From Haloferax mucosum ATCC BAA-1512 (GTDB taxonomy: Archaea > Halobacteriota > Halobacteria > Halobacteriales > Haloferacaceae): a DNA stretch of 49,692 nucleotides. Below, piece by piece: positions 17,235 to 25,539 of the stretch. The notes below the pieces were generated by a model, which saw only the letters and a program-made list of their open reading frames with translations, was not told the origin of the DNA and did not search any database. The translations under genes and the position numbers were made by a program. The stretch is from the NCBI RefSeq assembly GCF_000337815.1, contig NZ_AOLN01000009.1, positions 1 through 49,692 on the forward strand. The letters are read 5' to 3'. Every line of letters starts with the position of its first letter. The first letter of the stretch is position 1.

Positions 17235-18281
17235 ATGCGAATTTTCAGCAACAGTAGTAGCTCGGCCGACAAAGCCCGAGCCGTTTTGGACGACCTTCCA
17301 GAGGGTTCCTCGCCGTTCGAGATCCTCCAGGCAGTCGATCAAAAAGCAGGCGACGGCGACGTTGACCCTGATGAAGTTGTACAGGAACTGCGCGCGATGA
17401 GCGACGAGGTTGACCAGAAACTCGCCAACATCGACGGCGCTGGTGTTGACCAAAAAGAGATGCGCGACGCGGCTGGCGCGGTCGCCTCTCGGACGTCGCT
17501 ATCGACCGAGGATGCGATGACTGTCTTGTCTGCGACGGTCAACGCCAGTGAACAGAAGGATGCGTCGGCGCTCGTCGATGCGTTCGACTCCGTCCACGGG
17601 AGCGATACCGATCAAAAAGCCGGTGACGGCAACGCGCAGGAAACAGATGCAGATGCAGACACGACTACGGACACGACTCAGATGAGTGACAACCCGACTG
17701 ACGATGGTACCGAAATCGATCAAAAGCAAACTGACGGTGACATGAACCCACTCGACCTCGTCGAACAGGTCGGCGACTCCGACGCCCGAAGCCTCGTTGA
17801 AGACTATGCAGAATCGATGAACAAAGACGTCGAAGAGGTCGCAGCCGAGTGGATTGCCGAGAACGTCCCCGGTGTGACTGTCGAGGGCTACGGCTCTGAC
17901 GGCGGAGACGGCGCTGGAGCAGATGCGCCCGCCGCTGACCAGAACGGAGGTCAGGCACAGCCTCCTGCCGCAACGCAGAACGTTGACCAGATGCTCCAGA
18001 GCGCAGAGTTCAACGAGCATGTGGCGGCCGCCATCACGAACGACAAAGTCCTCGACGAGATGGCCGGCGCACTCGGCCAGAAGATGGCTGAGGACGACGA
18101 GTTCGCTGATCAATTGGTCCAGAAGATGACCGAGAGTGACGACCTCTCGGACAAGCTCGTCCAGACGGTCGATCAGAAGGGAGACTTCATTTCGACCGGC
18201 CAGACCACGGCCACCGCCCCTAGCGGCGAGGCAGAGACCGTCGGGGCGTCGGGCGCGCTCACTGGGGGTGATGGCGAATGA
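17235..18281 (+). CDS. Scaffold-like protein with repeated DQK motifs
   Basis: The 348-residue, highly acidic, low-complexity protein lies between protease and major capsid, the usual place of the scaffold. Tripeptide DQK occurs six times (for example AVDQKAGDGD, EVDQKLAN, GVDQKEMR, TDQKAGDGN, IDQKQTDGD, TVDQKGDF), with near variants EQK and GQK. These could be protease cleavage or capsid contact sites. The C-terminal third is helical (EHVAAAITNDKVLDEMAGAL). ATG 17235 is preferred over TTG 17217. It ends in an ATGA overlap with the capsid gene. Confidence 0.75.
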   Translation: MRIFSNSSSSADKARAVLDDLPEGSSPFEILQAVDQKAGDGDVDPDEVVQELRAMSDEVDQKLANIDGAGVDQKEMRDAAGAVASRTSLSTEDAMTVLSATVNASEQKDASALVDAFDSVHGSDTDQKAGDGNAQETDADADTTTDTTQMSDNPTDDGTEIDQKQTDGDMNPLDLVEQVGDSDARSLVEDYAESMNKDVEEVAAEWIAENVPGVTVEGYGSDGGDGAGADAPAADQNGGQAQPPAATQNVDQMLQSAEFNEHVAAAITNDKVLDEMAGALGQKMAEDDEFADQLVQKMTESDDLSDKLVQTVDQKGDFISTGQTTATAPSGEAETVGASGALTGGDGE

Positions 18282-19507
18282 GTGCGCACCCGATGATGAG
18301 CTACGCCGGGGGCAACACCCCTGAGCGGTTCATAGAATCGCACGTGCTTAGCGACGTCCCGATGGACTGGAACGAGGGTCTCCTCCAGCGGGCACAGTAC
18401 GATACGACGACTGAGGCGCACGTCAACGCGATTTTCAATGCGACGCTGTACGCCCAGTACAACGACGAACACGAGTGGTACAACGCACTCTCCCAGGTAG
18501 ACCGGTTCAACGCCTCACTCGAAGGCCCGGTCACCGCAAAGGCATTCCGGGCCGCCACCACACCCGTTGACCTCCAGACGCACTCTGAGGGTGGGGTCAT
18601 CTCGTCCGGCCAGACGATGGGTATCGAACCCGTCGAGTACGACCCGAAGCGTTCGGAGACCGTCATCGAGGTGTCGGACCTCCAGGAGATCCGTGCGGCC
18701 ATCGAGGACGCGGTCGGCTTCGAGGAGTTCTGGGAGCTACAGGAGCAACAACTCGACCTCGCAATCGACCGCGACGGCATCGCTTCGGCGGTCTTCCAAG
18801 GTGACACAGCGTACGCGGACGTTGACCAGATCACGACGCTCGACCGCGTCATCGCGTCCAGTGACGAGGAAGCCAACGCGACGGACCCCAACGGTAACGC
18901 CTACAATGACGGGGACCTCGACTACGGCAGCATTGACCGGTCGGCAGACTCGTGGGCCGACTCGTTCGTCGATCACAACGGCGCGTCGGGCACTCGCCAA
19001 CTGACGGCTGGCCTGTTCAGCTCGTTTCTCAACTCGATGAACGAGTTCGCGGGCGTCGATGTGTTCAACGACACCGCCATCCTCACCGGCCACGACACCG
19101 CGGGTGTGCTGTCGGACCTTGCGGCCGACCGGAACAACGTCCGAAACGTGGCTGCGATGGCTGACTACGCGCGTGAGAGTGTCGGCGACGCAGAGACCAT
19201 CCGTGGTCTTTCTGGGACTGCCCGCTACCGCGACTTCGACGGCATCCCGATCATAGGCAACCAGCACGCAATCAAGCACGGTGACCTCTCGTCTATCTTC
19301 ATCGTCCCCACGGACACGATCCGCGGTCAGCCGCGACTGTCAATCGAGAACTTCGCCGAACCGTACGTCGAGACTGCCGGTCGTGGCCAGTCGCAGGGCT
19401 ACCTCGCCACCGGCAACTACCGCGACGAGGCGCTCATGCTCCTCAACCACGAAGTCGTCAACCGCGACTTCGCTTCCTGCGGCCTTCTGCGCGACCTCGC
19501 AGAGTAA
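18278..19507 (+). CDS. Major capsid protein, HK97 fold
   Basis: The 409-residue protein follows the scaffold with an ATGA overlap. Its pattern fits HK97-type capsid proteins: an N-terminal arm, a long spine helix region (DLQEIRAAIEDAVGFEEFWE), then an A-domain-like stretch (FNDTAILTGHDTAGVLSDLA) and a late strand GIPIIGNQHAIKHGDLSSIF, with ENFAEPYVETAGRGQSQGYL near the end. It would build the icosahedral head. No cleaved delta domain is obvious; a separate scaffold fits this. Confidence 0.85.
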   Translation: MSAHPMMSYAGGNTPERFIESHVLSDVPMDWNEGLLQRAQYDTTTEAHVNAIFNATLYAQYNDEHEWYNALSQVDRFNASLEGPVTAKAFRAATTPVDLQTHSEGGVISSGQTMGIEPVEYDPKRSETVIEVSDLQEIRAAIEDAVGFEEFWELQEQQLDLAIDRDGIASAVFQGDTAYADVDQITTLDRVIASSDEEANATDPNGNAYNDGDLDYGSIDRSADSWADSFVDHNGASGTRQLTAGLFSSFLNSMNEFAGVDVFNDTAILTGHDTAGVLSDLAADRNNVRNVAAMADYARESVGDAETIRGLSGTARYRDFDGIPIIGNQHAIKHGDLSSIFIVPTDTIRGQPRLSIENFAEPYVETAGRGQSQGYLATGNYRDEALMLLNHEVVNRDFASCGLLRDLAE

Positions 19508-19559
19508 CAAACGTGACCGACACAACTACCGCTACCACCACTACTACGGAGCGACACTA

Positions 19560-20426
19560 ATGCCAGTCACGACTCTCAAGAGCGCACAGAAATTCGAAGA
19601 CAAAGGTCACGCCGAAGTCGAATTTGTCGGCTTCCGCTACACCGGCGACGCGTCGATGAAAGCCGACCTTGACATCCGCGAACGTGCGGGATACAACGGC
19701 CCCGCAAAATTCCAACAGGGGCAGGTCTACCTTGCGTTACTACCGACGTATCTCGACCCTAATCATGTCGAGAACGCCAACATGGGAGTTCACGCCCTCG
19801 AAGCCCGCAACGACTTCGAGGTCATCTACGACGCCAAGCGCCTTGCTGAGGCACTTCTCGAACGCAACTATCTCCCACCAGAGGTCTTCTACGAGGGGTT
19901 CGACCGTTACAAGCGAAAGAAGCTCTTCGAGAAGCTCAGCCTTGACGACCACGGCCGCGTCTTCGGCAAGGACGATGAAGAGCCCTACCGCGACGGACTC
20001 CGGGCTATCGCCGGCATCGAGCGCGACGAGGCCGCAGAGGTCTCCCAACAGCGGACCGACGAGTATATCCAGCGGTTCTCTCGGTCGCAGGCCGCCGACA
20101 TCGTCCGCACGTTGCAAGCCCCTGCGACCGACCCTCCCTTCGAACCCAGCGACCACACCATCGACGAACTCGAAGCCAAACTTGAGACCGATGACGACGA
20201 GAAGTGGGACGACGAGACACTCGAAGTGCTGTACGTCGCCGAACAGAACGGCGATGATCGCGCCGGCGCTCGCAACGCTATCGAAGACGTACTGGGAGAC
20301 AGCGTTGAGACCGACAGCGTCATCGACCTTGAAACGGCTGGCCTCACCGACATGGCCGAGTTCCTCACGCGTTTCGAACCTGATGTCGTCGAGACGACTG
20401 TCGCCGAAGTCACCGGCGAGGAGTAA
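19560..20426 (+). CDS. Unknown head-associated protein
   Basis: The 288-residue product begins with a small beta-rich domain (TTLKSAQKFEDKGHAEVEFV) and continues with long charged helices; the last 80 residues look like a helical bundle (DHTIDELEAKLETDDDEKWD). It follows the capsid gene, where head decoration or connector genes lie. The ATG at 19560 overlaps the stop of a 15-codon Thr-rich frame (19513-19560, MTDTTTATTTTTERH) that might be a leader peptide. No family was recognised. Confidence 0.65.
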   Translation: MPVTTLKSAQKFEDKGHAEVEFVGFRYTGDASMKADLDIRERAGYNGPAKFQQGQVYLALLPTYLDPNHVENANMGVHALEARNDFEVIYDAKRLAEALLERNYLPPEVFYEGFDRYKRKKLFEKLSLDDHGRVFGKDDEEPYRDGLRAIAGIERDEAAEVSQQRTDEYIQRFSRSQAADIVRTLQAPATDPPFEPSDHTIDELEAKLETDDDEKWDDETLEVLYVAEQNGDDRAGARNAIEDVLGDSVETDSVIDLETAGLTDMAEFLTRFEPDVVETTVAEVTGEE

Positions 20427-20432
20427 GCGTTC

Positions 20433-21137
20433 ATGTCGTCTGCGACCGACGATGTCCGCTATGCGAGCGCCGACGCTGTCCTTACGGCCGCGAGTGACAC
20501 AGACCCGTCTACAGCACCGCAATGGGAGCGCGACCGGGCAAAACGCCGAGCGGTTGCGGTCACCAAAACGTGGGTCACCGAGACTGGCAAAGCGTTCCAT
20601 CCTGTTCGAGTCGGCGACCCCAGCGAACCGCGCACGTGGCCCGTCTTCGACGTCCAAGACGCCGTCTCGTGGTCGCCGGCGACGGTTCTCCTCGACGAAC
20701 AACCGCTCCCCATAGACCCCGCCGAAGGCGACGCTCTCGAAGTGCGCGACGGCCGAAACTCGTGGGACGACGTCACCAGCGAGGAGGGCGACACGTGGAC
20801 GCTGGACTACCGCCGCAAGCGCTTGCGAATCTATCGCCGACGCTTCGTCCGCAAGCCCTGGGACAACCCAAACACGCGCTTCTGCCGGCTAACATATCGC
20901 TATGGTCCACTCGACGACACCGTGTCGATGACGGACGACGGCCTCGTCGAAAGCGTCCCCGAAGACGTCGTTGAGGCGGTCGCGGCGAAGGCGGCGATGC
21001 GTCTCACCCTCGACGATGATGCCACAACGGGCGTCCCCGACGACGGCCAACTGACGAGTCGCGGGTCGAAACGAGCCGCGCTCAAAGAGGAGTGGGAAGA
21101 AACGGTTGCCAACTACACCGGCTTTTCAACACTCTGA
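20433..21137 (+). CDS. Head-tail connector (adaptor) protein candidate
   Basis: The 234-residue protein lies in the adaptor slot and has the mixed helical/strand pattern of gp6/gp15-like connectors. An N-terminal helix (WERDRAKRRAVAVTKTWVTE) precedes a strand-rich centre (LDYRRKRLRIYRRRFV; FCRLTYRYG), followed by a helix with EDVVEAVAAKAAMRLTLDD. FCRLTYRYG-type strands before an alpha helix are common in these proteins. Function is from position and pattern. Confidence 0.6.
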   Translation: MSSATDDVRYASADAVLTAASDTDPSTAPQWERDRAKRRAVAVTKTWVTETGKAFHPVRVGDPSEPRTWPVFDVQDAVSWSPATVLLDEQPLPIDPAEGDALEVRDGRNSWDDVTSEEGDTWTLDYRRKRLRIYRRRFVRKPWDNPNTRFCRLTYRYGPLDDTVSMTDDGLVESVPEDVVEAVAAKAAMRLTLDDDATTGVPDDGQLTSRGSKRAALKEEWEETVANYTGFSTL

Positions 21138-21139
21138 CG

Positions 21140-21565
21140 ATGGGATTAGAACTCGAAAACGAATTCGAGGCGCTCGCAGAGCAAGCGCTCCTCTCAAACG
21201 TCGCCTCGACGCTTCGCGACGACTATGGGCCGCTTCTAAAAGACGCCGTCGAGAAGAACTTCAAGGCGTACGCTGCCGCGAACGACTACGATATCTCCTT
21301 CATCTGGGACGCCGCTGAGGACCCCGTCGTCAAGCGCTCCCAGCAGTCGGTCCAGCTCCGCATCGAGTGGCCAGGGCTGACCGCACTCTTCGAACTGGGT
21401 GTCGAACCCCACACGATCACCGGTGATCTGCACTTCTACTGGGAGGCGAAGGACATGTGGATTCAAACCGACTCCGTCAACTGGGGAAGTGAGACCGGCG
21501 GTATTCCCGAATCCCGGGCAATCCGAAACGGGCTCGAGGACCTCCGTCAGGAGATCCAGCGATGA
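21140..21565 (+). CDS. Neck / head-closure-like protein (HK97 gp10-like)
   Basis: The 141-residue product ends with the signature GSETGGIPESRAIRNGLEDL, like HK97 gp10-type tail-joining proteins, which carry a GG...P...fi..al motif near the C-terminus. It starts 2 bp after the connector stop and ends in an ATGA overlap with the next gene. It probably joins the head to the tail. Confidence 0.65.
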   Translation: MGLELENEFEALAEQALLSNVASTLRDDYGPLLKDAVEKNFKAYAAANDYDISFIWDAAEDPVVKRSQQSVQLRIEWPGLTALFELGVEPHTITGDLHFYWEAKDMWIQTDSVNWGSETGGIPESRAIRNGLEDLRQEIQR

Positions 21566-22032
21566 CGCTCGTCGAAGACGTCCTCGGCTGGATTCAGGCC
21601 GACTTCGCGGGCGGTCTTCCCGACGACCTGGAGCGTGTCAATCGGGACGACTCGAACAAGCTCGACGGCGGGATTCGGTCCCGGAAGCAGGACCTCGCAC
21701 GTTCGAACCTCGTCGGCGTCGGCTCGGTTCGGACGGACCCCACCGCCGTCGGGACCGAGTACGAACACAAGCAAGACGCGATACTCTCTTGCCGCATCGA
21801 AGCACTCCACGAAGGCCAGCGCGGCCATATCGCGGACGGCGACGCGTTCGAGGCCCTCGTCCGAAACGTCAGGCTCGCCATCCTCGCCCACCGCTCGTTC
21901 CCACCGACGTCGACGCCGGCGACCTACCACACGCTCTTCATCGAGAACGAGCGCAACGACTCGAAGATCTACCGCGATTTCTACCAGTACTCGTTTGACA
22001 TCCGCTTCCGCGGATACGACGACTTCAGCTAA
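21562..22032 (+). CDS. Tail terminator / completion protein candidate
   Basis: The 156-residue protein lies between the neck protein and the tail tube, where the tail terminator is encoded. It contains RNVRLAILAHRSFPPTSTPA and ends with a beta strand FYQYSFDIRFRGYDDFS, in line with small ring-forming terminator folds. The assignment is positional. Confidence 0.58.
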   Translation: MTLVEDVLGWIQADFAGGLPDDLERVNRDDSNKLDGGIRSRKQDLARSNLVGVGSVRTDPTAVGTEYEHKQDAILSCRIEALHEGQRGHIADGDAFEALVRNVRLAILAHRSFPPTSTPATYHTLFIENERNDSKIYRDFYQYSFDIRFRGYDDFS

Positions 22033-22066
22033 CAACCATGCTACCCATACACAGCGGAGGTAAGCG

Positions 22067-22984
22067 ATGAGCGCCGGCGCTGGCAGTTCGACCGTCGCGT
22101 TCACGCCCGAGCCGTCGTTTGGGGCCGACCCGGACATGGAGACGGCGACGTTCAACCTCCCGTTCAAGAATCCGACTATCGGTGAAGCATCGCTCTCAAA
22201 CGAACTACGACGTATCCGTGACCCGGACTCGGTCGTTTCAGTTGCCTCTTTGGCACAGAATTTCCAGGGTGCGCTCAACATCTCAGGAGAACTTTCGACG
22301 AACAACTGGCACCAGTTGGTCTTCAACAACGATGCAAACGACGGCTTCGAACCTGGCCGAATGCCCTCCTCACGATGGTATCTGGGTGTTGATTATCTAA
22401 CTGACCAAGCGATTGCAACCTCTGAGCGGGAGCTCGCAATGTGCATCGTCACAGACGCCCAAATCACCTACCAACAGGGAGGGGCCGTGACGCTTGACCT
22501 GACGATGATTTACGGTGACGAGAAGCTGTCGTCATCAATCACACCGTCGAACATTCAGAAACCGACAGACAGCGAAATCGTCGCATTCCACGGTTTCGAC
22601 GTCCAGATTGACGGCGTCTCCATCGATAAGCTCCAGAACGCGACGCTATCGCTGTCACCGAGTGCTCGATTCCACCGTGGGACAAGCCGCCACCCTGTCG
22701 ATGCTGTTATCGGGGATGTGACGCCGACGCTTTCGACCACAGGCATCTACTCCGGCCCCGGAGCAGTTGAGCGCGCGTTCGGAGACACAGGTGCAACTAC
22801 GCCAGCCGACCGTCTCACTGCAGTCAATGGAACCGTCTCGACGACCAATGGCTCGGGAACGACGACCTCGTACAACCTGACCGGCCTAAAGCCGCAGTCG
22901 TACAATTGGCAAGACCTCGTTGCACCCGACACCGACCTCACCGACCCCGTGACGTATAATGTAAGCAACGTTACGGTATCCTAA
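22067..22984 (+). CDS. Major tail tube protein
   Basis: The 305-residue, strand-rich protein has features of tube proteins: SSTVAFTPEPSFG at the N-terminus, NISGELSTNNWHQLVF, and AMCIVTDAQITYQQGGAVTLDL. A Thr/Ser-rich C-terminal domain of about 100 residues may be a surface Ig-like addition. It has a good Shine-Dalgarno (ggaggtaag) and stands just before the tail chaperones and tape measure. It polymerises to form the tail tube. Confidence 0.8.
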   Translation: MSAGAGSSTVAFTPEPSFGADPDMETATFNLPFKNPTIGEASLSNELRRIRDPDSVVSVASLAQNFQGALNISGELSTNNWHQLVFNNDANDGFEPGRMPSSRWYLGVDYLTDQAIATSERELAMCIVTDAQITYQQGGAVTLDLTMIYGDEKLSSSITPSNIQKPTDSEIVAFHGFDVQIDGVSIDKLQNATLSLSPSARFHRGTSRHPVDAVIGDVTPTLSTTGIYSGPGAVERAFGDTGATTPADRLTAVNGTVSTTNGSGTTTSYNLTGLKPQSYNWQDLVAPDTDLTDPVTYNVSNVTVS

Positions 22985-22986
22985 CC

Positions 22987-23535
22987 ATGCCACTCCGAAC
23001 ACAACGCTACGACCTCTCCGACGAGATCGACCGTATCGACAACGAAATTGCCGAGCTCAAAGCGACGAAACAAGACCTCACCGACGCCGACGAAGACAAG
23101 GCAGATGCCATCAAGAAGGTCAAACAGCGGATAACTCAACTTGAATCTCAACAGCGTGGCGCTCGATGGGCACGTGATGAAGCTCACTACTCTCCGAGTG
23201 AGGGTGGTATCGAATCCTGGAACCATGCAGTCGATAGCATCGAACTTGCGGGTCTAACCGCCGGAGACATGGCTCAGGTCTCGGCTGAGATGACCGTCAC
23301 ACACCACGCAGTCCAACGCATACACATGGTCGCCCAAGGAACTGAAGACGCACCCTACCACGACGCATCGGCGTCCTACGGCGACCGCGTCGAGGCGGTT
23401 GGGAAACTTCCCGTCGCATATATCAGGTGGGCATACAGCCGGGTAGATAGTCTCTCGACAGTGGGAAACACAGAGCGGACCGCCTCCGAGCCTACGCCCA
23501 AGGCGACGCGGTCCCAGACGCCGACAAGCGACTGA
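22987..23535 (+). CDS. Tail assembly chaperone G (unshifted product)
   Basis: The 182-residue zero-frame product starts 2 bp after the tube gene. It opens with a coiled coil (LSDEIDRIDNEIAELKATKQ, then KKVKQRITQLESQQRGARWA, about 11-65) and continues with a helical region. In siphoviruses the gene between tube and tape measure makes two proteins from one start: G, and G-T after a -1 frameshift. Here the shift site is codon 161, and the last 21 zero-frame residues (TERTASEPTPKATRS...) are Thr/Ser-rich and probably unimportant. Confidence 0.8.
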   Translation: MPLRTQRYDLSDEIDRIDNEIAELKATKQDLTDADEDKADAIKKVKQRITQLESQQRGARWARDEAHYSPSEGGIESWNHAVDSIELAGLTAGDMAQVSAEMTVTHHAVQRIHMVAQGTEDAPYHDASASYGDRVEAVGKLPVAYIRWAYSRVDSLSTVGNTERTASEPTPKATRSQTPTSD

Positions 23536-23666
23536 CTACCGACTATCTTGTCGGGTTGGCGATGATGCACGGTCATCCACCCGAGCAAGTACGTGAGTAC
23601 TCGATTCGAGACCTCGAACTGATGCAGATCGTGAGTAATGCAACGGGAAGTGTGTTGAATGTCTGA
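22987..23666 (+). CDS. Tail assembly chaperone G-T (made by -1 frameshift)
   Basis: After codon 161 (AAC, ending at 23469) a one-base backward slip opens a frame of 65 codons to the TGA at 23664-23666, giving a 226-residue fusion. The added part reads as real protein: HRADRLRAYAQGDAVPDADK, then RLTTDYLVGLAMMHGHPPEQ, then VREYSIRDLELMQIV. It has no start codon of its own at the right place, and it overlaps the tape measure start by 8 bp. The T domain binds the tape measure while G binds tube subunits. No other gene would fill 23536-23658. Confidence 0.85.
23463..23514 (+). promoter_or_regulatory. Programmed -1 ribosomal frameshift signal
   Basis: The heptamer GGGAAAC at 23463-23469 is in the correct phase (G GGA AAC, X XXY YYZ). 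Seven bases later, ggaccgc (23477-23483) pairs perfectly with gcggtcc (23508-23514), and cgcc (23495-23498) pairs with ggcg (23502-23505) inside the loop. Slippery site, spacer and stem-loop match the canonical design. Phage lambda uses GGGAAAG in the same gene pair. Confidence 0.88.
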
Positions 23667-24810
23667 GAGCGAGTTCACGGCTGGTGCAGCCCTGCGGGTA
23701 GATGTTGACCGGGACAGCCTGCGGCACACCAGAGATGTCATCCAAGAGGCCGTTGGTGACCCCGAGGTTGCCGTCCGCCCGGGCGGGTCAACAACCGCCC
23801 GCGTTGATGGCGGTTCCAGTAGTGGGATCGGCGGCGACGTCACGCTCTCGGCCGTTATCGACGGTCTCGAACGCCACGGCGAGCGCCGGTCGAAAGAGGC
23901 GGCTCTCAGTCGGCAATTGCAGACGAAGCAAGTCGATTTACTCAACAAAGTCTGGGAGACAGCAGATGATATTGCCGGCGACGTTGGACAGGGTGATGAC
24001 CTCCTCGGTGGTGCTGTCAGTGACGTCCTCGTCGAAGCGGGCGGCGGGGCGGCCGGTGAGGCCGCTGGGTCGCTCCCGAGTATACTCTCCGACATGCTCG
24101 GTCCTGCACTCGGGAACGTTCTCGGCAACGTCGTGTCGGACCTCTTCCCGACTGGCGGTCAGAATGTCCAGATTCAGAAACCAAACTGGGTCCCGCTGTC
24201 GGTCACCCGTCCATCGTGGCAGGTCGGCGTAGACAAGCCCGACTGGAAAGTTAGTATCAAAGACCTCGGCGACCTCAACGTGGAAGCACCGACACTCGAC
24301 GTTGAGGAACCAACGCTTGGTGTTGATGATCCGTCGCCACTCAGCGTCGAGGAGGTCGGCCCACTCGAAGTCGAGGACGTCGACCCTATCGCAGTGTCTA
24401 CCGTCGGAGGTGGTCGAACAAACCCCCCGAAAAAGCCCGAATGGGAATACGACCTCGGCTTCATTCCAGAAACAGCGAACGAGTTTGGGGAAGAGGTCCC
24501 TGGCGTCGGCCACGCAGTTGGTAGTCTGTTTGGTCTCGGCGGATTCATCGGAGCGAATCTTCCTGGTTCGTCTAAAAGGAAACAGTACCGAAAAAAACTG
24601 GACCAGTACCGAACCGAACAGGCTGTATACGAGGCCACCGGCGGCGATGGTGGTGACGGATCATCCACTGTCAACATCACAGTCAACCAGGGCGACGTCG
24701 TCATCAAAGACGTCGATTTCCAACGTCTTCGGCGCGAAATGGAACGGAAGAGCCAGAATCAGATCGACAAAGCCATCAGCGACATCAAACGAAAGATCTC
24801 CGGGTTGTGA
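23659..24810 (+). CDS. Tape measure protein (short)
   Basis: The 383-residue protein sits after G-T and has a long N-terminal helical part, a Gly/Ala-rich hydrophobic segment (GGGAAGEAAGSLPSILSDML and GPALGNVLGNVVSDLF, about 128-165), and a run of short repeats. The repeats are first KPxW (KPNWVPLSV, RPSWQVGV, KPDWKVSI), then LxVE units (LNVEAPTLDVEEPTLGVDD). A second hydrophobic stretch (GVGHAVGSLFGLGGFIGANL) and a C-terminal helix follow. At about 0.15 nm per residue it predicts a tail near 57 nm. The W/LxVE region is odd for a tape measure and may be a tip domain. Confidence 0.72.
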   Translation: MSESEFTAGAALRVDVDRDSLRHTRDVIQEAVGDPEVAVRPGGSTTARVDGGSSSGIGGDVTLSAVIDGLERHGERRSKEAALSRQLQTKQVDLLNKVWETADDIAGDVGQGDDLLGGAVSDVLVEAGGGAAGEAAGSLPSILSDMLGPALGNVLGNVVSDLFPTGGQNVQIQKPNWVPLSVTRPSWQVGVDKPDWKVSIKDLGDLNVEAPTLDVEEPTLGVDDPSPLSVEEVGPLEVEDVDPIAVSTVGGGRTNPPKKPEWEYDLGFIPETANEFGEEVPGVGHAVGSLFGLGGFIGANLPGSSKRKQYRKKLDQYRTEQAVYEATGGDGGDGSSTVNITVNQGDVVIKDVDFQRLRREMERKSQNQIDKAISDIKRKISGL

Positions 24811-24827
24811 TTCTGGTTGCGGGCCGG

Positions 24828-25037
24828 TTACTTCTTGATATTCACGCTCACGTGCGTCCCTGCGATGTACCGCTTGAACAGATAGTACGCTACTGCAAGG
24901 GCGACGGCGAACAACACCACCCCGGCCAGACTCTGAAAGTACGCAAACAACACGCCCAGGACCACGACCGCTACTGAAAATCCAACAAGTACCCGGACCA
25001 CCGCCTTCCCAGTCCGGACCCAGTCCACTTCTACCAT
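24828..25037 (-). CDS. Small two-span membrane protein
   Basis: The 69-residue product has two adjacent hydrophobic segments, VVRVLVGFSVAVVVLGVLFA (about 10-29) and LAGVVLFAVALAVAYYLF (about 34-51), and a basic end. It reads against the tail genes and begins a cargo island. An upstream in-frame ATG at 25085 would add 16 basic residues. Small size and two spans fit a holin or superinfection-exclusion peptide, but nothing proves it. Confidence 0.55.
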   Translation of the reverse strand: MVEVDWVRTGKAVVRVLVGFSVAVVVLGVLFAYFQSLAGVVLFAVALAVAYYLFKRYIAGTHVSVNIKK

Positions 25038-25094
25038 TTTCTGATACTTTCGCCTGACGCTCAATAAGCGTAGCCCTGCAACCACACCAAAAAA

Positions 25095-25341
25095 ATGAAT
25101 CCAGACAGCTACTCGCCGCGACCAATTCCGCTGTCAGGATTGCGGAGTCACCCAACCAGAACACATCAAAAAGCACGAACGCAAACTCGACGTACACCAC
25201 ATCGTCCCTGCCCGCCAGTTCGACGACCCCGGGAAGCGCAACGCAATGGATAATCTTGTCACGTTGTGTCGTGTTTGCCACGCGAAGTGGGAGCGGATGT
25301 CCGGCCTTCGCCCCAACACCCGCGAACAGCCCGCTGACTGA
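25095..25341 (+). pseudogene. HNH endonuclease with frameshift near its start
   Basis: From about 25114 the third frame encodes a clear HNH protein: RDQFRCQDCGVTQPEHI, then KLDVHHIVPARQFDD, then MDNLVTLCRVCHAKW, ending at TGA 25339-25341. The two CxxC pairs and the HHIVP motif are intact. That frame has a stop at 25096-25098 and no start codon. The ATG at 25095 opens the neighbouring frame (MNPDSYSPR), which would join the HNH frame by a +1 shift in tactcgccgcgacc. A one-base insertion is the simplest cause; a programmed shift or a sequencing error is possible. Confidence 0.75.
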
Positions 25342-25380
25342 CTACTGCCACACCGATGACGCCAACTGGCCGAGGACATT

Positions 25381-25422
25381 CTCAACTTGTTGAGCATGCA
25401 GTGGCCCTTTGGGCCACTGCAT
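25381..25422 (+). terminator. Double hairpin after the HNH remnant
   Basis: ctcaac-tt-gttgag (25381-25394) is followed at once by a perfect 12-bp stem: atgcagtggccc (25396-25407), loop ttt, gggccactgcat (25411-25422). It would isolate the tape measure transcript from the toxin-antitoxin promoter downstream. Confidence 0.6.
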
Positions 25423-25504
25423 AGAGACGAACGGCACCTTCTACGGGCGGCTTCGTAGCCAATCCAGTCCAGTTCCGGGGCGATATCGTGGCGATTTAGG
25501 GTAA

Positions 25505-25515
25505 AACTTTAACTC
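25505..25515 (+). promoter_or_regulatory. TATA box of the toxin-antitoxin operon
   Basis: aactttaact lies about 27-30 bp before the antitoxin ATG at 25540, the distance expected if the transcript starts at or next to the start codon (leaderless). Confidence 0.5.
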
Positions 25516-25539
25516 TGTGCCTTCATCCCTAGGATAGAG

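Noticed and set aside
19740-20702. Minus-strand frame of 320 codons opposite the head genes
   Set aside because: Long antisense frames are common in high-GC DNA; the plus-strand genes have the operon structure and protein character.
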